A stretch of 64,000 bases of DNA from Sunxiuqinia elliptica. GTDB lineage: Bacteria; Bacteroidota; Bacteroidia; Bacteroidales; Prolixibacteraceae. The position numbers were made by a program, and so were the translations under genes. The stretch lies in the NCBI RefSeq assembly GCF_900113005.1, contig NZ_FONW01000011.1, positions 91,962 to 155,961 on the forward strand, in the 5' to 3' direction. The first letter of the stretch is position 1. Every line of letters starts with the position of its first letter. Shown here piece after piece: positions 43,759 to 52,968 of the stretch. Below the pieces are notes generated by a model, which saw only the letters and a program-made list of their open reading frames with translations, did no database searches and was not told the origin of the DNA.

Positions 43759-46700
43759 TTAAAATTTAACATTCAACCCAATGGTATAAGTTGCTGGAAT
43801 TGGATAAGTCTGACGATCAATTCCATCTGCAACTTCAGGATTAAAGCCGTTGTAGCTAAATACCGTTAGCGGACGGTCAGCAGTGAAGGTAATTTTGGTG
43901 TCAGGGATTTTTGCCCCGAAAAAGTCTTTACCGTTCAAGTTGTAGGCAAGCTGAATGTTCTGAATACGCCAAAACGATCCGTCTTCAATGAAAAATGAAC
44001 TTAACTTTTGGTTCCATCCTTTTCTTAATGCCGCAGAAGAAGGATATGAATTCGTTGTTCCTTCACCATGCCAACGGTTATTGGCCAAGTCAGCATCCAT
44101 GTTCAAATCTGGAGTCCAGATTACTTCACCTCGTTTGCGGTTCAGGATTTTGTTGCCTGATTGACCAACGATACTTGTAGTAAATTCAATGTTTTTATAC
44201 GTAAGCCCTAAGTTTGCTCCATACATAAAATTAGGGAAGTATGAGCCCAAGCCCACACGGTCATCATCATTAATCACATCATCCCCATTTTGGTCGCGGT
44301 AAATAAAATCTCCAGGAACAAGCTCATTCGCAACAGCAATTGGATCCGCTTGAATTTGCTCTTCGTTCTGATAAACCCCGGCTACTTCATAACCATAGAA
44401 TGCCAACAAAGGCTCCCCTACAATTGAACGTTGACGGAACTCTGCCGAACCACCATCGATGTATGGCTGTCCATATAAATCGCGAACCTCATTTTTCAAG
44501 GTTGAAATGTTGGCTCCAATTGAGTAACTAAAATCTTTGTTGATTTGATCACTCCAATTCATGGCCAATTCAAAACCGGAGTTACGAACCACCCCTACGT
44601 TACGCAATACACTGCTTCCGGTTGATGGAATCTTCACACTAATAGCTGCATTCTTGGTATCACGCATATAATAGTCTGCCTCAACAGATAAGCGGCTATC
44701 AAATAAACGAGAAGAAAAACCAACGTTTGTTTCTTCAGTAACCTCCCATTCCAGTGAAGAGAACGTACTTGCAGTTGTTGATCCGCTGTATAATACATCG
44801 CCAAAAGCAGTTGTTACAACATCAGTCGTTGTTGCCCCATCACTTGGTCTAATTTTATCGTTTCCTAATTGTCCCCAACTGGCACGTAATTTCAGAAAAT
44901 TAACCACATCAACGTCACTCATAAAGCTCTCTTCTGAAAGTACCCATCCGGCACCTACAGTTGGGAAATATCCCCACTTCTCTTGGTATTTAGAACTTCC
45001 ATCAGCACGCATGGTTCCATACAATAAATAACGGTCGTCAAAGTTGTATGAAATACGGCTGAAGTAAGAAATTCCGTATTGTCTGCTACCACCATCACGA
45101 ACAGCAGTCGTTGGAATATTGGCTAAGTCCGATTGGCTAATGTACCAAGCTTCTTCCTGATCTACTGGGAAGTTTACCCCTTGAGCCGTCAACATATCAT
45201 AAGCTTCATCGCGAAAAGAAGTACCTGCCATAACTGTCCACTTGTGCTTTCCATAGCTGTCATCGTAAGTCAACACATTGTCCCAGATTTGATTTGAATA
45301 GGTTTCACTTCGCTTAGTCAGCGTTGCATCAACCCGCTTAAAGTTGGTACTTATAAAATAAGGCAAAGCTACGTCCCTGTTATTCAAGGAAGTAAAATTG
45401 TGGTTATAAGTTGTTTTAAATGATAGCTTTTTCGGAATCAAATCCACCTTCGCATAAAAGTTAGCTAAGACTTTACGGATCTTCATCCGTCTGTTATTGT
45501 AGTCAATAGCAGAAAACGGGTTCTGTCCTCCACGATAACCGATATCCTCAGCACTTGCGTAGTTGTTTGGCCAAGCATCGGTATTCATTTCATCATAAAC
45601 AGGAAGAATTGGAACTGCCCAATACGCCATACTCCAAGCACTTGATTCCTGGCTGTACTTTGTGGCATTACTAAAAATCATATTACCTCCAATAGTAAAC
45701 CAGTCGGTTGCTTTAAAATCAACCTTAGAACGAAGGTTAAAACGCTCATACTCGTTTTCCATATCCAGAACACCTTCTTGTCCGAAATAACTAGTACCCA
45801 ATGAATAAGTTGCTTTCTCGCTTCCTCCAGCAACACTCAAACTATGATTTTGAATAGGAGCAATACGTATGATTTCGTCATACCAGTCAGTGTTCACATC
45901 AGGTACGTTAGGATTAATGCGGCTCCGTCCATAGCGTTGCATCGCCTTATAAATATTATCAATAGAAGCTTGAGATCCAGATTCCATTGTCATGGTTGTG
46001 TACTGCTCGGCATTGGCCATTTTAAGTACATTCTGAGCAACTTGCATTCCATAATACCCATCATAAATGATCTCAGACTTTTGATTGTTCTTCCCTGATT
46101 TTGTTTCAATCAACACGACACCATTCGCTGCACGTACACCATAAATGGCGGCAGCCGAAGCATCTTTCAATACCGAGATTGATTCAATATCCGATGTGTT
46201 TAAGAAATCGATGTTATCAAAGAACATTCCATCAACGACATAAAGCGGAGCTTCGTTATCGCTTCCCGGATACGATCCAATACCACGAACACGAATTGTC
46301 GGAGAATCTCCAGGAGCACCACTGCTCACCACTTGCATCCCAGCAACCTTTCCTTGTAAGGCTTGCATGGCTTGTCCGGTTGGTGTCCGTCCTAACTCTT
46401 CTGAATCGACAGTCGAAATTGAAGATGTTAAGTCTTTCACTTTTAATTGTCCATAACCAACAACGACAACCTCATCAACAAATTCCGTTGATTCTTCTAG
46501 GCTCACATCAATCGTTGTCCGATTGTTGATAGGCGCCTCTTTTGATTCCAACCCGACGAAACTAAACACAAGCACATCGGTTCCCGCTGCTTGAATTGTA
46601 TACTTTCCGTCAAAGTCAGTAATCGTTCCTGTATTGGTATCTTTTATTATTACACTTACCCCGGGAATCGGTTCTCCCGTTGCGGCTTCAGTTACTAGTC

Positions 46701-46779
46701 CCGTCACTGCACTTTTTTGTTGCGCAAAAACTGAAGTAACCGAAAAAATCAAGTAAAATAGAAACATTAGTTTTTTCAT
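43759..46779 (-). CDS. susC-like: SusC/RagA-family TonB-dependent glycan transporter
   Basis: 1006 aa. Signal peptide ending SVFAQ (about 20), CarboxypepD_reg domain (22-100, VTGLVTEAATGEPIPGVSVIIKDTNTGTITDFDG), the SusC hallmark VDEVVVVGYGQLKVKDLTSSIS near 103-125, plug (LQGKVAGMQVVSSGAPGDSPTIRVRGIGSY ... DIESISVLKDASAAAIYGVRAANGVVLIETKSG) and a 22-strand barrel ending YTIGLNVKF. It imports oligosaccharides with TonB energy. First gene of the minus-strand PUL and divergent from the SusR-like regulator 434 bp away. Confidence 0.95.
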   Translation of the reverse strand: MKKLMFLFYLIFSVTSVFAQQKSAVTGLVTEAATGEPIPGVSVIIKDTNTGTITDFDGKYTIQAAGTDVLVFSFVGLESKEAPINNRTTIDVSLEESTEFVDEVVVVGYGQLKVKDLTSSISTVDSEELGRTPTGQAMQALQGKVAGMQVVSSGAPGDSPTIRVRGIGSYPGSDNEAPLYVVDGMFFDNIDFLNTSDIESISVLKDASAAAIYGVRAANGVVLIETKSGKNNQKSEIIYDGYYGMQVAQNVLKMANAEQYTTMTMESGSQASIDNIYKAMQRYGRSRINPNVPDVNTDWYDEIIRIAPIQNHSLSVAGGSEKATYSLGTSYFGQEGVLDMENEYERFNLRSKVDFKATDWFTIGGNMIFSNATKYSQESSAWSMAYWAVPILPVYDEMNTDAWPNNYASAEDIGYRGGQNPFSAIDYNNRRMKIRKVLANFYAKVDLIPKKLSFKTTYNHNFTSLNNRDVALPYFISTNFKRVDATLTKRSETYSNQIWDNVLTYDDSYGKHKWTVMAGTSFRDEAYDMLTAQGVNFPVDQEEAWYISQSDLANIPTTAVRDGGSRQYGISYFSRISYNFDDRYLLYGTMRADGSSKYQEKWGYFPTVGAGWVLSEESFMSDVDVVNFLKLRASWGQLGNDKIRPSDGATTTDVVTTAFGDVLYSGSTTASTFSSLEWEVTEETNVGFSSRLFDSRLSVEADYYMRDTKNAAISVKIPSTGSSVLRNVGVVRNSGFELAMNWSDQINKDFSYSIGANISTLKNEVRDLYGQPYIDGGSAEFRQRSIVGEPLLAFYGYEVAGVYQNEEQIQADPIAVANELVPGDFIYRDQNGDDVINDDDRVGLGSYFPNFMYGANLGLTYKNIEFTTSIVGQSGNKILNRKRGEVIWTPDLNMDADLANNRWHGEGTTNSYPSSAALRKGWNQKLSSFFIEDGSFWRIQNIQLAYNLNGKDFFGAKIPDTKITFTADRPLTVFSYNGFNPEVADGIDRQTYPIPATYTIGLNVKF

Positions 46780-47213
46780 CGTACACTTTTTAGAGTCAGT
46801 TTGAGCAGCTAATCTAGACGAGAAGTAAACCTTAAGGAAAAATTCATATACACTTCTAATTCTCGTAACATGATGAAGTCATTTTCACACCTCACCAAAA
46901 CCTCATCACATGAGCTCAAACAAACAATAACACACTATTAAGCAATCATTTAAACAAGACCTATTTTTAACATTTATTCTCTTTCGAAGAATATGATATA
47001 AAACATGTTTTTACTAAAAACGAACAAATATACCCTTTCAATAAGGTCCAACAACAACTCCTTACGCAAGAAAAAAATGGTTAAGACACTTAGAATTGCT
47101 ATTTTTCAGCCAGCAAACTGGGATGACTTTATAACATTAAACAAGCCATTAGATGATTCTGATACACGAACAGGTTTAAACTTGCTGCTGCACTTACACA
47201 AACAAGAGAAGGA
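46780..47213. promoter_or_regulatory. Divergent control region between susC and the SusR-like regulator
   Basis: 434 bp, AT-rich, presumably with both promoters. No -7/-33 pair is convincing. A 70-codon plus frame (47005-47217, or from an ATG at 47076) overlaps the regulator start as ATGA but shows no recognised family; kept as a possible leader ORF only. Confidence 0.45.
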
Positions 47214-50051
47214 ATGAGAAAACGCTTTGCGACCACATTATTATATGGCCTGCTGATTTTATTGCAGCTCGTGCTGTCTTGTTGGGTAGTTAATGCCCAA
47301 AAGCCCATTTCCAACATCATCAACTTTACCAAGAACAATTACCAAGCTTCAAACCAGAATTGGTCGATAGCTCACAGCCCTAATGGTTTTATGTATTTCG
47401 CCAACCACAGTGGTTTGCTCGAGTTTGATGGAATCACCTGGAAATTGCACCCGCTACCCAACGAAACCATTATGCGTTCGGTCATGGTTGCTTCCGACTC
47501 ACTAATTTATACCAGCGGATATCGCGAATTAGGCTTTTGGAAACCCAATGCAAATGGTCAGCTAGTTTACCATTCCTTAAACCACTTAGCCGAAAGCTAT
47601 TTTTCCAGCAACGAGGAATTTTGGAATATTGCCATACTTGACGACAAGGCTTATTTTCATTCGTTCAGCAATATTCTGATCTATGAAAACGGCCAGATCA
47701 ATCGGGTAAACCTTCCTGGATTCACCAACACCATGCACCGTGTTGGCAATGAAATTTACCTGGCCTCACGCGAATATGGCATCTTTAAGATTCACGGCAC
47801 AGAAACCACGCCCGTTATTACCTCCAAAGAATTAAAAGGAACAATCCCCCGATTTATTCTTCCATACCAAGGAGATAAACTCATGATTGGGACCAACTCA
47901 AACGGAATTTTTATTTGGGATGGCCAAAAACTTAGCCAATGGAATCCGGCATGGAATGATTATTTCAGAGAAAATGAAATCAACCGTGGTTATTTCACCC
48001 CAAAAGGAAGTTTGATTATTGGCACCATCCTTGACGGCATTGTCATTTTCAATCCGAAAGGAGAAGAAATAGCTAAGTACAACAACCAAAATGGCTTACA
48101 AAACAACACCGTATTAGGCATTTCCTCTGATCGTTTCAATAACATATGGCTTGCCCTCGACAGCGGGATTGACTTTATCTCAAACGACCAAAATCATGGC
48201 TTCAAGATCGAGACAATCCCAGGCATTGGAGCCGTTTATGACGCCGCTATTTTTGAAAACAAAATCTACCTTGGCACAAATCAAGGGCTTTTCAGAAAAC
48301 AGCTCTATGATCCGAACTCAAGCTATGAACTTGTGCCCGAAACTCAAAATCAAGTTTGGTATTGCCGTGTAATTGGCGATCACCTGTTTGTTGGTCACAA
48401 TGAAGGAACACTGGTAATAAAAGATGATCAGCAACAATTTGTATCCAGACAATCAGGAGGTTTTTCCATTCGCAAAGACCCACATCGTCCGGACTACCTG
48501 ATTGAGTCAACTTACTCCAACATTACCCGGATTAAAAAACAAGGGAATACTTATATTCAAGACGGCACAATCAAAGGTTTTTTCGATTTAATCCGTTACA
48601 TTGAAATTGATCACTTGGGAGCCATTTGGGCTAGCCATATGCACCGGGGCGTTTATAAGCTACAACTCAACGACAAGCGCGACAGTGTAATTTCTTCGAC
48701 TTACTTTGGGGCCAATTCGGTATTTCAAAAAGATAACTCCATTCATGTTTTTAAAGTTGAAAACCGAATTGTTTTTACCACAGAAGAAAAGCTATTCACC
48801 TACGACGATTTGAATGATTCCATTACCAGTTACTCATTTCTAAATGACAACCTTGGTGAATTTGTAACCGCGAACCGAATTATAGCAGCCCCCGATCATC
48901 ACTACTGGTTTATTACAAAAGAACGAATTGGCTTATTCTACATTTTTAACAATGAAGTCATCTTTAAAAAAGATTATCCGCGGACCTTGTTTGCCAACAA
49001 TGAGCTGATTGATGATTTTGAAAACATATTACCTATAACGAATTCGAAAGCCATTGTTTGTCTTGAAAATGGAATTGCCCAGCTCGACGCCGCCATTCCC
49101 GATTCCCTCTCCGAAATTGTTGGGTTCAAACCTCAACTGCGCGAGTTGCAGCTAACGGACAACCGAGGCGAAAAAACATTCAAGCCAACGTCTCAGGAAG
49201 AGGTTAAATTACAGTTCAAATACCACAACCTTCAATTACGATACTCATTTCCTTTATTTACGCATCATCCAATTTACTTTCAATCCTACCTGAAAGGCTT
49301 GGATCAAAACTGGTCAGAGCGTTCAACCACTCCCCGATTTAATTTCGACCGTCTGCCCGTTGGGAAGTACCAACTACAAGTAAAAGCCATTGATCAATGG
49401 GGAAACGAAAGCCAAATCAATACACTTACGATCGAAGTAATGCCTCCATGGTACCTAAGCAATTATGCCCGAACCCTTTACCTGCTTGCGTTCATTGCCA
49501 TTCTTCTGGGATTTAGAGCATGGGGAATAAGGCAAACCCGGCGCAAAGAAAAAGAAGAGAAAGAAAAGCGCGAGCAAGAGCTAATCCGCTTACGCAACGA
49601 AAAACTACGCGATGAGATTCAACATAAAAGCAAAGAGTTAGCCAACTCCACCATGTCAATGCTAAAAAAGAATGAGTTCCTTATGGATTTAAAAAACATC
49701 ATTGATAACCAGAAAGAACAATTGGGATCGCGCTTTCCAGATAAATATTACAACCATCTGACAAAGAAAATTGATCAGAATATTTCGAGTGACGATGATT
49801 GGCAGCTTTTTGAAACCAACTTTGAGCGAGCACATGAACAGTTTTTGAAGAAACTCAAAGAACAGCATCCTGAGCTAAGCTCAAAAGACCTTCGTTTGTG
49901 TGCCTACTTACGCATGAACTTATCATCAAAAGAGATTGCTCCACTCCTTGGAATATCAGTACGCGGCGTAGAAAATCACCGTTACAGACTAAGAAAGAAA
50001 ATGAACCTTGAACATGACGAAAAGTTAAGTGAAATGATTCTAGAGCTTTAG
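47214..50051 (+). CDS. SusR-like membrane-spanning transcriptional regulator of the PUL
   Basis: 945 aa. Signal peptide/N-terminal TM to about residue 29 (CWVVNAQ); a large periplasmic beta-propeller of two-component-regulator-type repeats (about 35-690, e.g. GLLEFDGITWKLHPLPN, GISSDRFNNIWLALDSGIDFIS); Y_Y_Y domain (about 695-755, KYHNLQLRYSFPLF ... YQLQVKAIDQWGNES); TM near 765-783 (TLYLLAFIAILLGFRAWG); coiled coil; and a cytoplasmic LuxR-type HTH (about 885-940, LSSKDLRLCAYLRMNLSSKEIAPLLGISVRGVENHRYRLRKKM). There is no kinase or receiver, so it is a one-component sensor like SusR: oligosaccharide binding outside changes the DNA-binding domain inside. Divergent to susC, its expected target. 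Confidence 0.9.
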   Translation: MRKRFATTLLYGLLILLQLVLSCWVVNAQKPISNIINFTKNNYQASNQNWSIAHSPNGFMYFANHSGLLEFDGITWKLHPLPNETIMRSVMVASDSLIYTSGYRELGFWKPNANGQLVYHSLNHLAESYFSSNEEFWNIAILDDKAYFHSFSNILIYENGQINRVNLPGFTNTMHRVGNEIYLASREYGIFKIHGTETTPVITSKELKGTIPRFILPYQGDKLMIGTNSNGIFIWDGQKLSQWNPAWNDYFRENEINRGYFTPKGSLIIGTILDGIVIFNPKGEEIAKYNNQNGLQNNTVLGISSDRFNNIWLALDSGIDFISNDQNHGFKIETIPGIGAVYDAAIFENKIYLGTNQGLFRKQLYDPNSSYELVPETQNQVWYCRVIGDHLFVGHNEGTLVIKDDQQQFVSRQSGGFSIRKDPHRPDYLIESTYSNITRIKKQGNTYIQDGTIKGFFDLIRYIEIDHLGAIWASHMHRGVYKLQLNDKRDSVISSTYFGANSVFQKDNSIHVFKVENRIVFTTEEKLFTYDDLNDSITSYSFLNDNLGEFVTANRIIAAPDHHYWFITKERIGLFYIFNNEVIFKKDYPRTLFANNELIDDFENILPITNSKAIVCLENGIAQLDAAIPDSLSEIVGFKPQLRELQLTDNRGEKTFKPTSQEEVKLQFKYHNLQLRYSFPLFTHHPIYFQSYLKGLDQNWSERSTTPRFNFDRLPVGKYQLQVKAIDQWGNESQINTLTIEVMPPWYLSNYARTLYLLAFIAILLGFRAWGIRQTRRKEKEEKEKREQELIRLRNEKLRDEIQHKSKELANSTMSMLKKNEFLMDLKNIIDNQKEQLGSRFPDKYYNHLTKKIDQNISSDDDWQLFETNFERAHEQFLKKLKEQHPELSSKDLRLCAYLRMNLSSKEIAPLLGISVRGVENHRYRLRKKMNLEHDEKLSEMILEL

Positions 50052-50114
50052 CCCTTTGAAAACTTTTTTTTAACGAATCAGCTCATTTTTGCTAGGTAGT
50101 TTTTCAGGAATTAC

Positions 50115-50123
50115 TATATTTGC
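50115..50123 (+). promoter_or_regulatory. -7 element of the tRNA-Trp promoter
   Basis: TATATTTGC, 15 nt before the tRNA. The nearest TTTG (50088-50091) is 23 nt upstream, slightly longer than usual. Confidence 0.65.
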
Positions 50124-50137
50124 ACACGCATTCAAAT

Positions 50138-50210
50138 ACGGGTGTAGCTCAGTTGGTAGAGCACTGGTCTCCAAAACCAGGTGTCGGGCGTTCGAGTCGC
50201 TCCTCCCGTG
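50138..50210 (+). tRNA. tRNA-Trp (anticodon CCA)
   Basis: Acceptor ACGGGTG/CTCCCGT with G73, anticodon stem CTGGT/ACCAG with loop CTCCAAA (anticodon CCA), T loop TTCGAGT. CCA end not encoded. Acceptor position 6-67 is a T-T mismatch. Confidence 0.95.
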
Positions 50211-50211
50211 C

Positions 50212-50242
50212 AAAGGGTTCTCTTTTCGAGAACCCTTTTTTT
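50212..50242 (+). terminator. Terminator after tRNA-Trp
   Basis: AAAGGGTTCTC, 5-nt loop, GAGAACCCTTTTTTT. Confidence 0.92.
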
Positions 50243-50286
50243 GTAAATAGAAAGCTGCTATATTTGCCTAAACCCTATTCACAACA

Positions 50287-51012
50287 ATGACAGTAGATTT
50301 ATTTATCCCGTGCTTTATTGATCAGCTTTATCCGGATACAGCATTCAATATGATTAAACTGCTAAAAAAAGCAGGTATTGACGTTAATTATAACCCAGAA
50401 CAAACCTGCTGTGGCCAACCGGCATACAACAGCGGATACTGGGATGAAACACGTAAGTTAGCCCACAAATTTGTAGCTGATTTTCCCGGGGAACAACTGA
50501 TCGTAAGTCCATCAGCCTCTTGTACCGGATTTATAAAAAACTACTATTCCAATTTATTTACCAAAGAAGATCAAGACTACGAACTTCATTTGAAGCTTCA
50601 AAAACGGCTATTTGAATTAACAGACTTTTTGGTCAATAAAATTAAGTTCACCGATTTTGGGGCACGCTTCCCACATAAAGTTTGTTACCACGATGCCTGC
50701 ACAGCACTCCGTGAGTACGGTATTCGAAAAGAGCCCCGAGAACTCCTTTCAAAAGTTGAAGGATTAGAGTTGGTTGAGATGGAAGAAACCGATACTTGCT
50801 GTGGCTTTGGAGGAACTTTTGTCACTAAGTTTCAAGCGATTTCATCAGCCATGACTGAGCAAAAAGTGGAACATGCCTTGAACACCGGAGCCGAGTACAT
50901 TATCTCAACTGAGTCTTCGTGCCTACTCAATTTGGAGGGCTATATTAAAAAGAATAAGCTTCCTATTCAGCCTATTCACATCGCCGATATTTTAGCCAGT
51001 GGTTGGGAATAA
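50287..51012 (+). CDS. LutA/YkgE-like (Fe-S)-binding protein with two CCG domains
   Basis: 241 aa, cytoplasmic. Two cysteine-rich CCG domains: CF...TCCGQPAYNSG (about 11-45) and CYHDAC...TCCGFGGTF (about 137-180), characteristic of LutA/GlpC/HdrB-type subunits that bind non-cubane Fe-S clusters. LutA acts with LutB and LutC in L-lactate oxidation; neither partner is adjacent here. The start 44 bp after the tRNA-Trp terminator has no obvious promoter, so regulation is unclear. Function in lactate use is plausible but not shown by context. Confidence 0.85.
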   Translation: MTVDLFIPCFIDQLYPDTAFNMIKLLKKAGIDVNYNPEQTCCGQPAYNSGYWDETRKLAHKFVADFPGEQLIVSPSASCTGFIKNYYSNLFTKEDQDYELHLKLQKRLFELTDFLVNKIKFTDFGARFPHKVCYHDACTALREYGIRKEPRELLSKVEGLELVEMEETDTCCGFGGTFVTKFQAISSAMTEQKVEHALNTGAEYIISTESSCLLNLEGYIKKNKLPIQPIHIADILASGWE

Positions 51013-51102
51013 ATGAGGATGTCACTATTAAAATTTTGTTAAAAATTGTAAATTTAACTTCTTTTCAATAACCATTTCTTCGTGTTTGCGTAGTTCTTAA
51101 TC

Positions 51103-51200
51103 CAGTATCGTCTAACTGCGATACTGAAAGGTTATGCTCCTAAATCTCTCAGCGTTGGGTCTCCCGTGGTTTTCATGCCTGTAAGCCACAATTTCCCATT
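51103..51200 (+). promoter_or_regulatory. Structured leader or small RNA candidate before 51245
   Basis: CAGTATCG (51103-51110) and CGATACTG (51119-51126) form a perfect 8-bp hairpin; a second stem GTGG...CCAC follows near 51165-51195. The 230-bp gap has no protein-like frame. No known riboswitch class was recognised, and no clean promoter or terminator bounds it. Confidence 0.35.
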
Positions 51201-51244
51201 CTGTATTTCAAAAAGAACACTTGTTATCAGCAAAATTTGGTCCG

Positions 51245-51445
51245 ATGAAAACACGAGCATTTAAAACACCGCAACTACCCCATGAAATAAACACTGATGT
51301 CAAAAAATCTGAATCTAAGTCGGTTTACAAACGCCAGTATAAACCGATTCCCAGCCAAAGAGGATTGCATTGCGAAGGCAATCAGTTCAATTATGTTGTT
51401 GAATGGGAAATTCATGAAGAAGAAAATGCTTCCGCACTAACTTAG
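51245..51445 (+). CDS. Small hypothetical protein
   Basis: 66 aa from the ATG at 51245 (a TTG at 51221 is in frame). Hydrophilic, basic N-terminal half (MKTRAFKTPQLP, KSVYKRQYKPIPSQRG), acidic end (VVEWEIHEEENASALT). No known domain. It has protein-like composition, does not overlap another gene and lies upstream of the glycosyltransferase on the same strand, separated by 163 bp. Existence is uncertain. Confidence 0.4.
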   Translation: MKTRAFKTPQLPHEINTDVKKSESKSVYKRQYKPIPSQRGLHCEGNQFNYVVEWEIHEEENASALT

Positions 51446-51608
51446 AAAGTCAGGTCGCTTTAAAAAGCGACTATTTTAATTATTACCCCATCTCTTCATT
51501 TAAGGTTTTTGGTAAAAAACCATTCCAGGTCTGCTTTCAAGGATTTTTGAGGGAAAGAACAGGAGCAAAAAAGTCAGACTTTTATTAAGACTTTACAAAC
51601 GATGATAC

Positions 51609-52895
51609 ATGAAGGTATTAATGTTTGGTTGGGAATTTCCACCTCATATATCAGGAGGCTTGGGTACGGCCTGTTATGGGATTACTAAAAGCTTGAGCAA
51701 TACCCAGGATGTTCAAATTACCTTCGTTATTCCCAAGGCATATGGCAACGAGCCTAAAGGGGAGGTTCACTTGGTGGGTGCCAATAACGTAGACTTGATT
51801 AAAAGTAAAATACACCAGGAACGGCTTCAGTTTCCAATCCGCTGCTATGCGATAGAATCGGGAATAAGCCCATACACCTCTCCTGAGTTATTTCATCACA
51901 CCCAAAGGAAAAAGCCAAAAGGAAAAATAACAAACACGTCTCAGCAACGAAAGATTCCTTTTTCTGGAGCTTATGGACCAAACCTGATGCAAGAAATTCA
52001 TAACTTTTCAGTTATTGCTGAATACCTGGCTTCACAAACTGATTTTGATCTAATTCATGCTCATGATTGGCTCACCTTCCCCGCTGGAATTGCTGCTAAG
52101 AAAATGTCAGGCAAACCGCTAGTCATCCATGTTCATGCGACTGAATTTGACCGAAGCCACAACCGTGTCAATCCGCAAGTTTTTGAAATTGAACAGCAAG
52201 GAATGCTCGCAGCTGACAGCATCATATGTGTCAGTAATCGAACGAGGCAAATCGTTATCAATAATTATCAAATCTCGGCGGACAAATGTCAAACCGTTCA
52301 CAACGGTGTTGAATTTTCGAATGCCGATACATCCACATTTCCAAAACACCTTACCCACAACGCCAAGCTGGTTACTTTTCTTGGACGAATTACGTCACAA
52401 AAAGGTCCTGAGTACTTTATAAAACTAGCTTCACTCATTCTAAAGAAAATGACCAACGTCTATTTTTGCATGGCAGGCAATGGTGACCTTTATGAAAAAA
52501 CAATCTGCCAGGTAGCCCAATCACACATTGCTGATCGCTTCCTATTTACTGGCTTTTTAAAAGGAAATGAAGTATGTCAATTACTCTCCCTCTCCGATAT
52601 TTTTATCATGCCTTCCATCTCCGAACCTTTTGGCATCTGCCCGCTAGAGGCCATGCAACACCATGTCCCAACCATTATCTCGAAACAATCAGGAGTCTCG
52701 GAGGTCGTAAAACACACGATTAAGGTTGATTTCTGGGATATCCATGCAATGGCTGATGCCGTTCATGCACTGCTCACCTATCCTTCACTATCGAAAATGA
52801 TGATCCGATATGCCAAGCAAGAATCCAGTAAAATCAAATGGGAAGATACAGCACAAAAGATCACTAAACTCTACCGACAAACCATCAGAGCCTAA
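51609..52895 (+). CDS. Glycosyltransferase, glycogen/starch synthase-like (GT4/GT5)
   Basis: 428 aa, cytoplasmic, two Rossmann domains. N-terminal MKVLMFGWEFPPHISGGLGTACYGITKSL matches the glycine-rich donor loop (K/PxGGL) of starch synthase-type enzymes; the C-terminal half (about 255-428) has VTFLGRITSQKGPEYF and PSISEPFGICPLEAMQHHVPTI, the E-x7-E nucleotide-sugar motif. Family members add glucose from ADP- or UDP-glucose to alpha-glucan or act in glycan assembly. Shorter than GlgA (about 470) but similar to Bacteroidota proteins annotated as glycogen synthase. Context gives no operon partner. Confidence 0.8.
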   Translation: MKVLMFGWEFPPHISGGLGTACYGITKSLSNTQDVQITFVIPKAYGNEPKGEVHLVGANNVDLIKSKIHQERLQFPIRCYAIESGISPYTSPELFHHTQRKKPKGKITNTSQQRKIPFSGAYGPNLMQEIHNFSVIAEYLASQTDFDLIHAHDWLTFPAGIAAKKMSGKPLVIHVHATEFDRSHNRVNPQVFEIEQQGMLAADSIICVSNRTRQIVINNYQISADKCQTVHNGVEFSNADTSTFPKHLTHNAKLVTFLGRITSQKGPEYFIKLASLILKKMTNVYFCMAGNGDLYEKTICQVAQSHIADRFLFTGFLKGNEVCQLLSLSDIFIMPSISEPFGICPLEAMQHHVPTIISKQSGVSEVVKHTIKVDFWDIHAMADAVHALLTYPSLSKMMIRYAKQESSKIKWEDTAQKITKLYRQTIRA

Positions 52896-52920
52896 ATAAG
52901 TTTATCTGAATAGAGTTGCA

Positions 52921-52946
52921 TACTTACTAATTAGTAAGTATATTTG
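52921..52946 (+). promoter_or_regulatory. TetR operator and -7 box of the tetR gene
   Basis: TACTTACTAATTAGTAAGTA (52921-52940) is a perfect 20-bp palindrome. The -7 element TATATTTG (52939-52946) begins inside it, so binding would block transcription of the regulator that starts at 52969: simple autorepression. A related site lies before fabF. Confidence 0.8.
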
Positions 52947-52968
52947 ATCCTTTAAAATTGCATTATTT

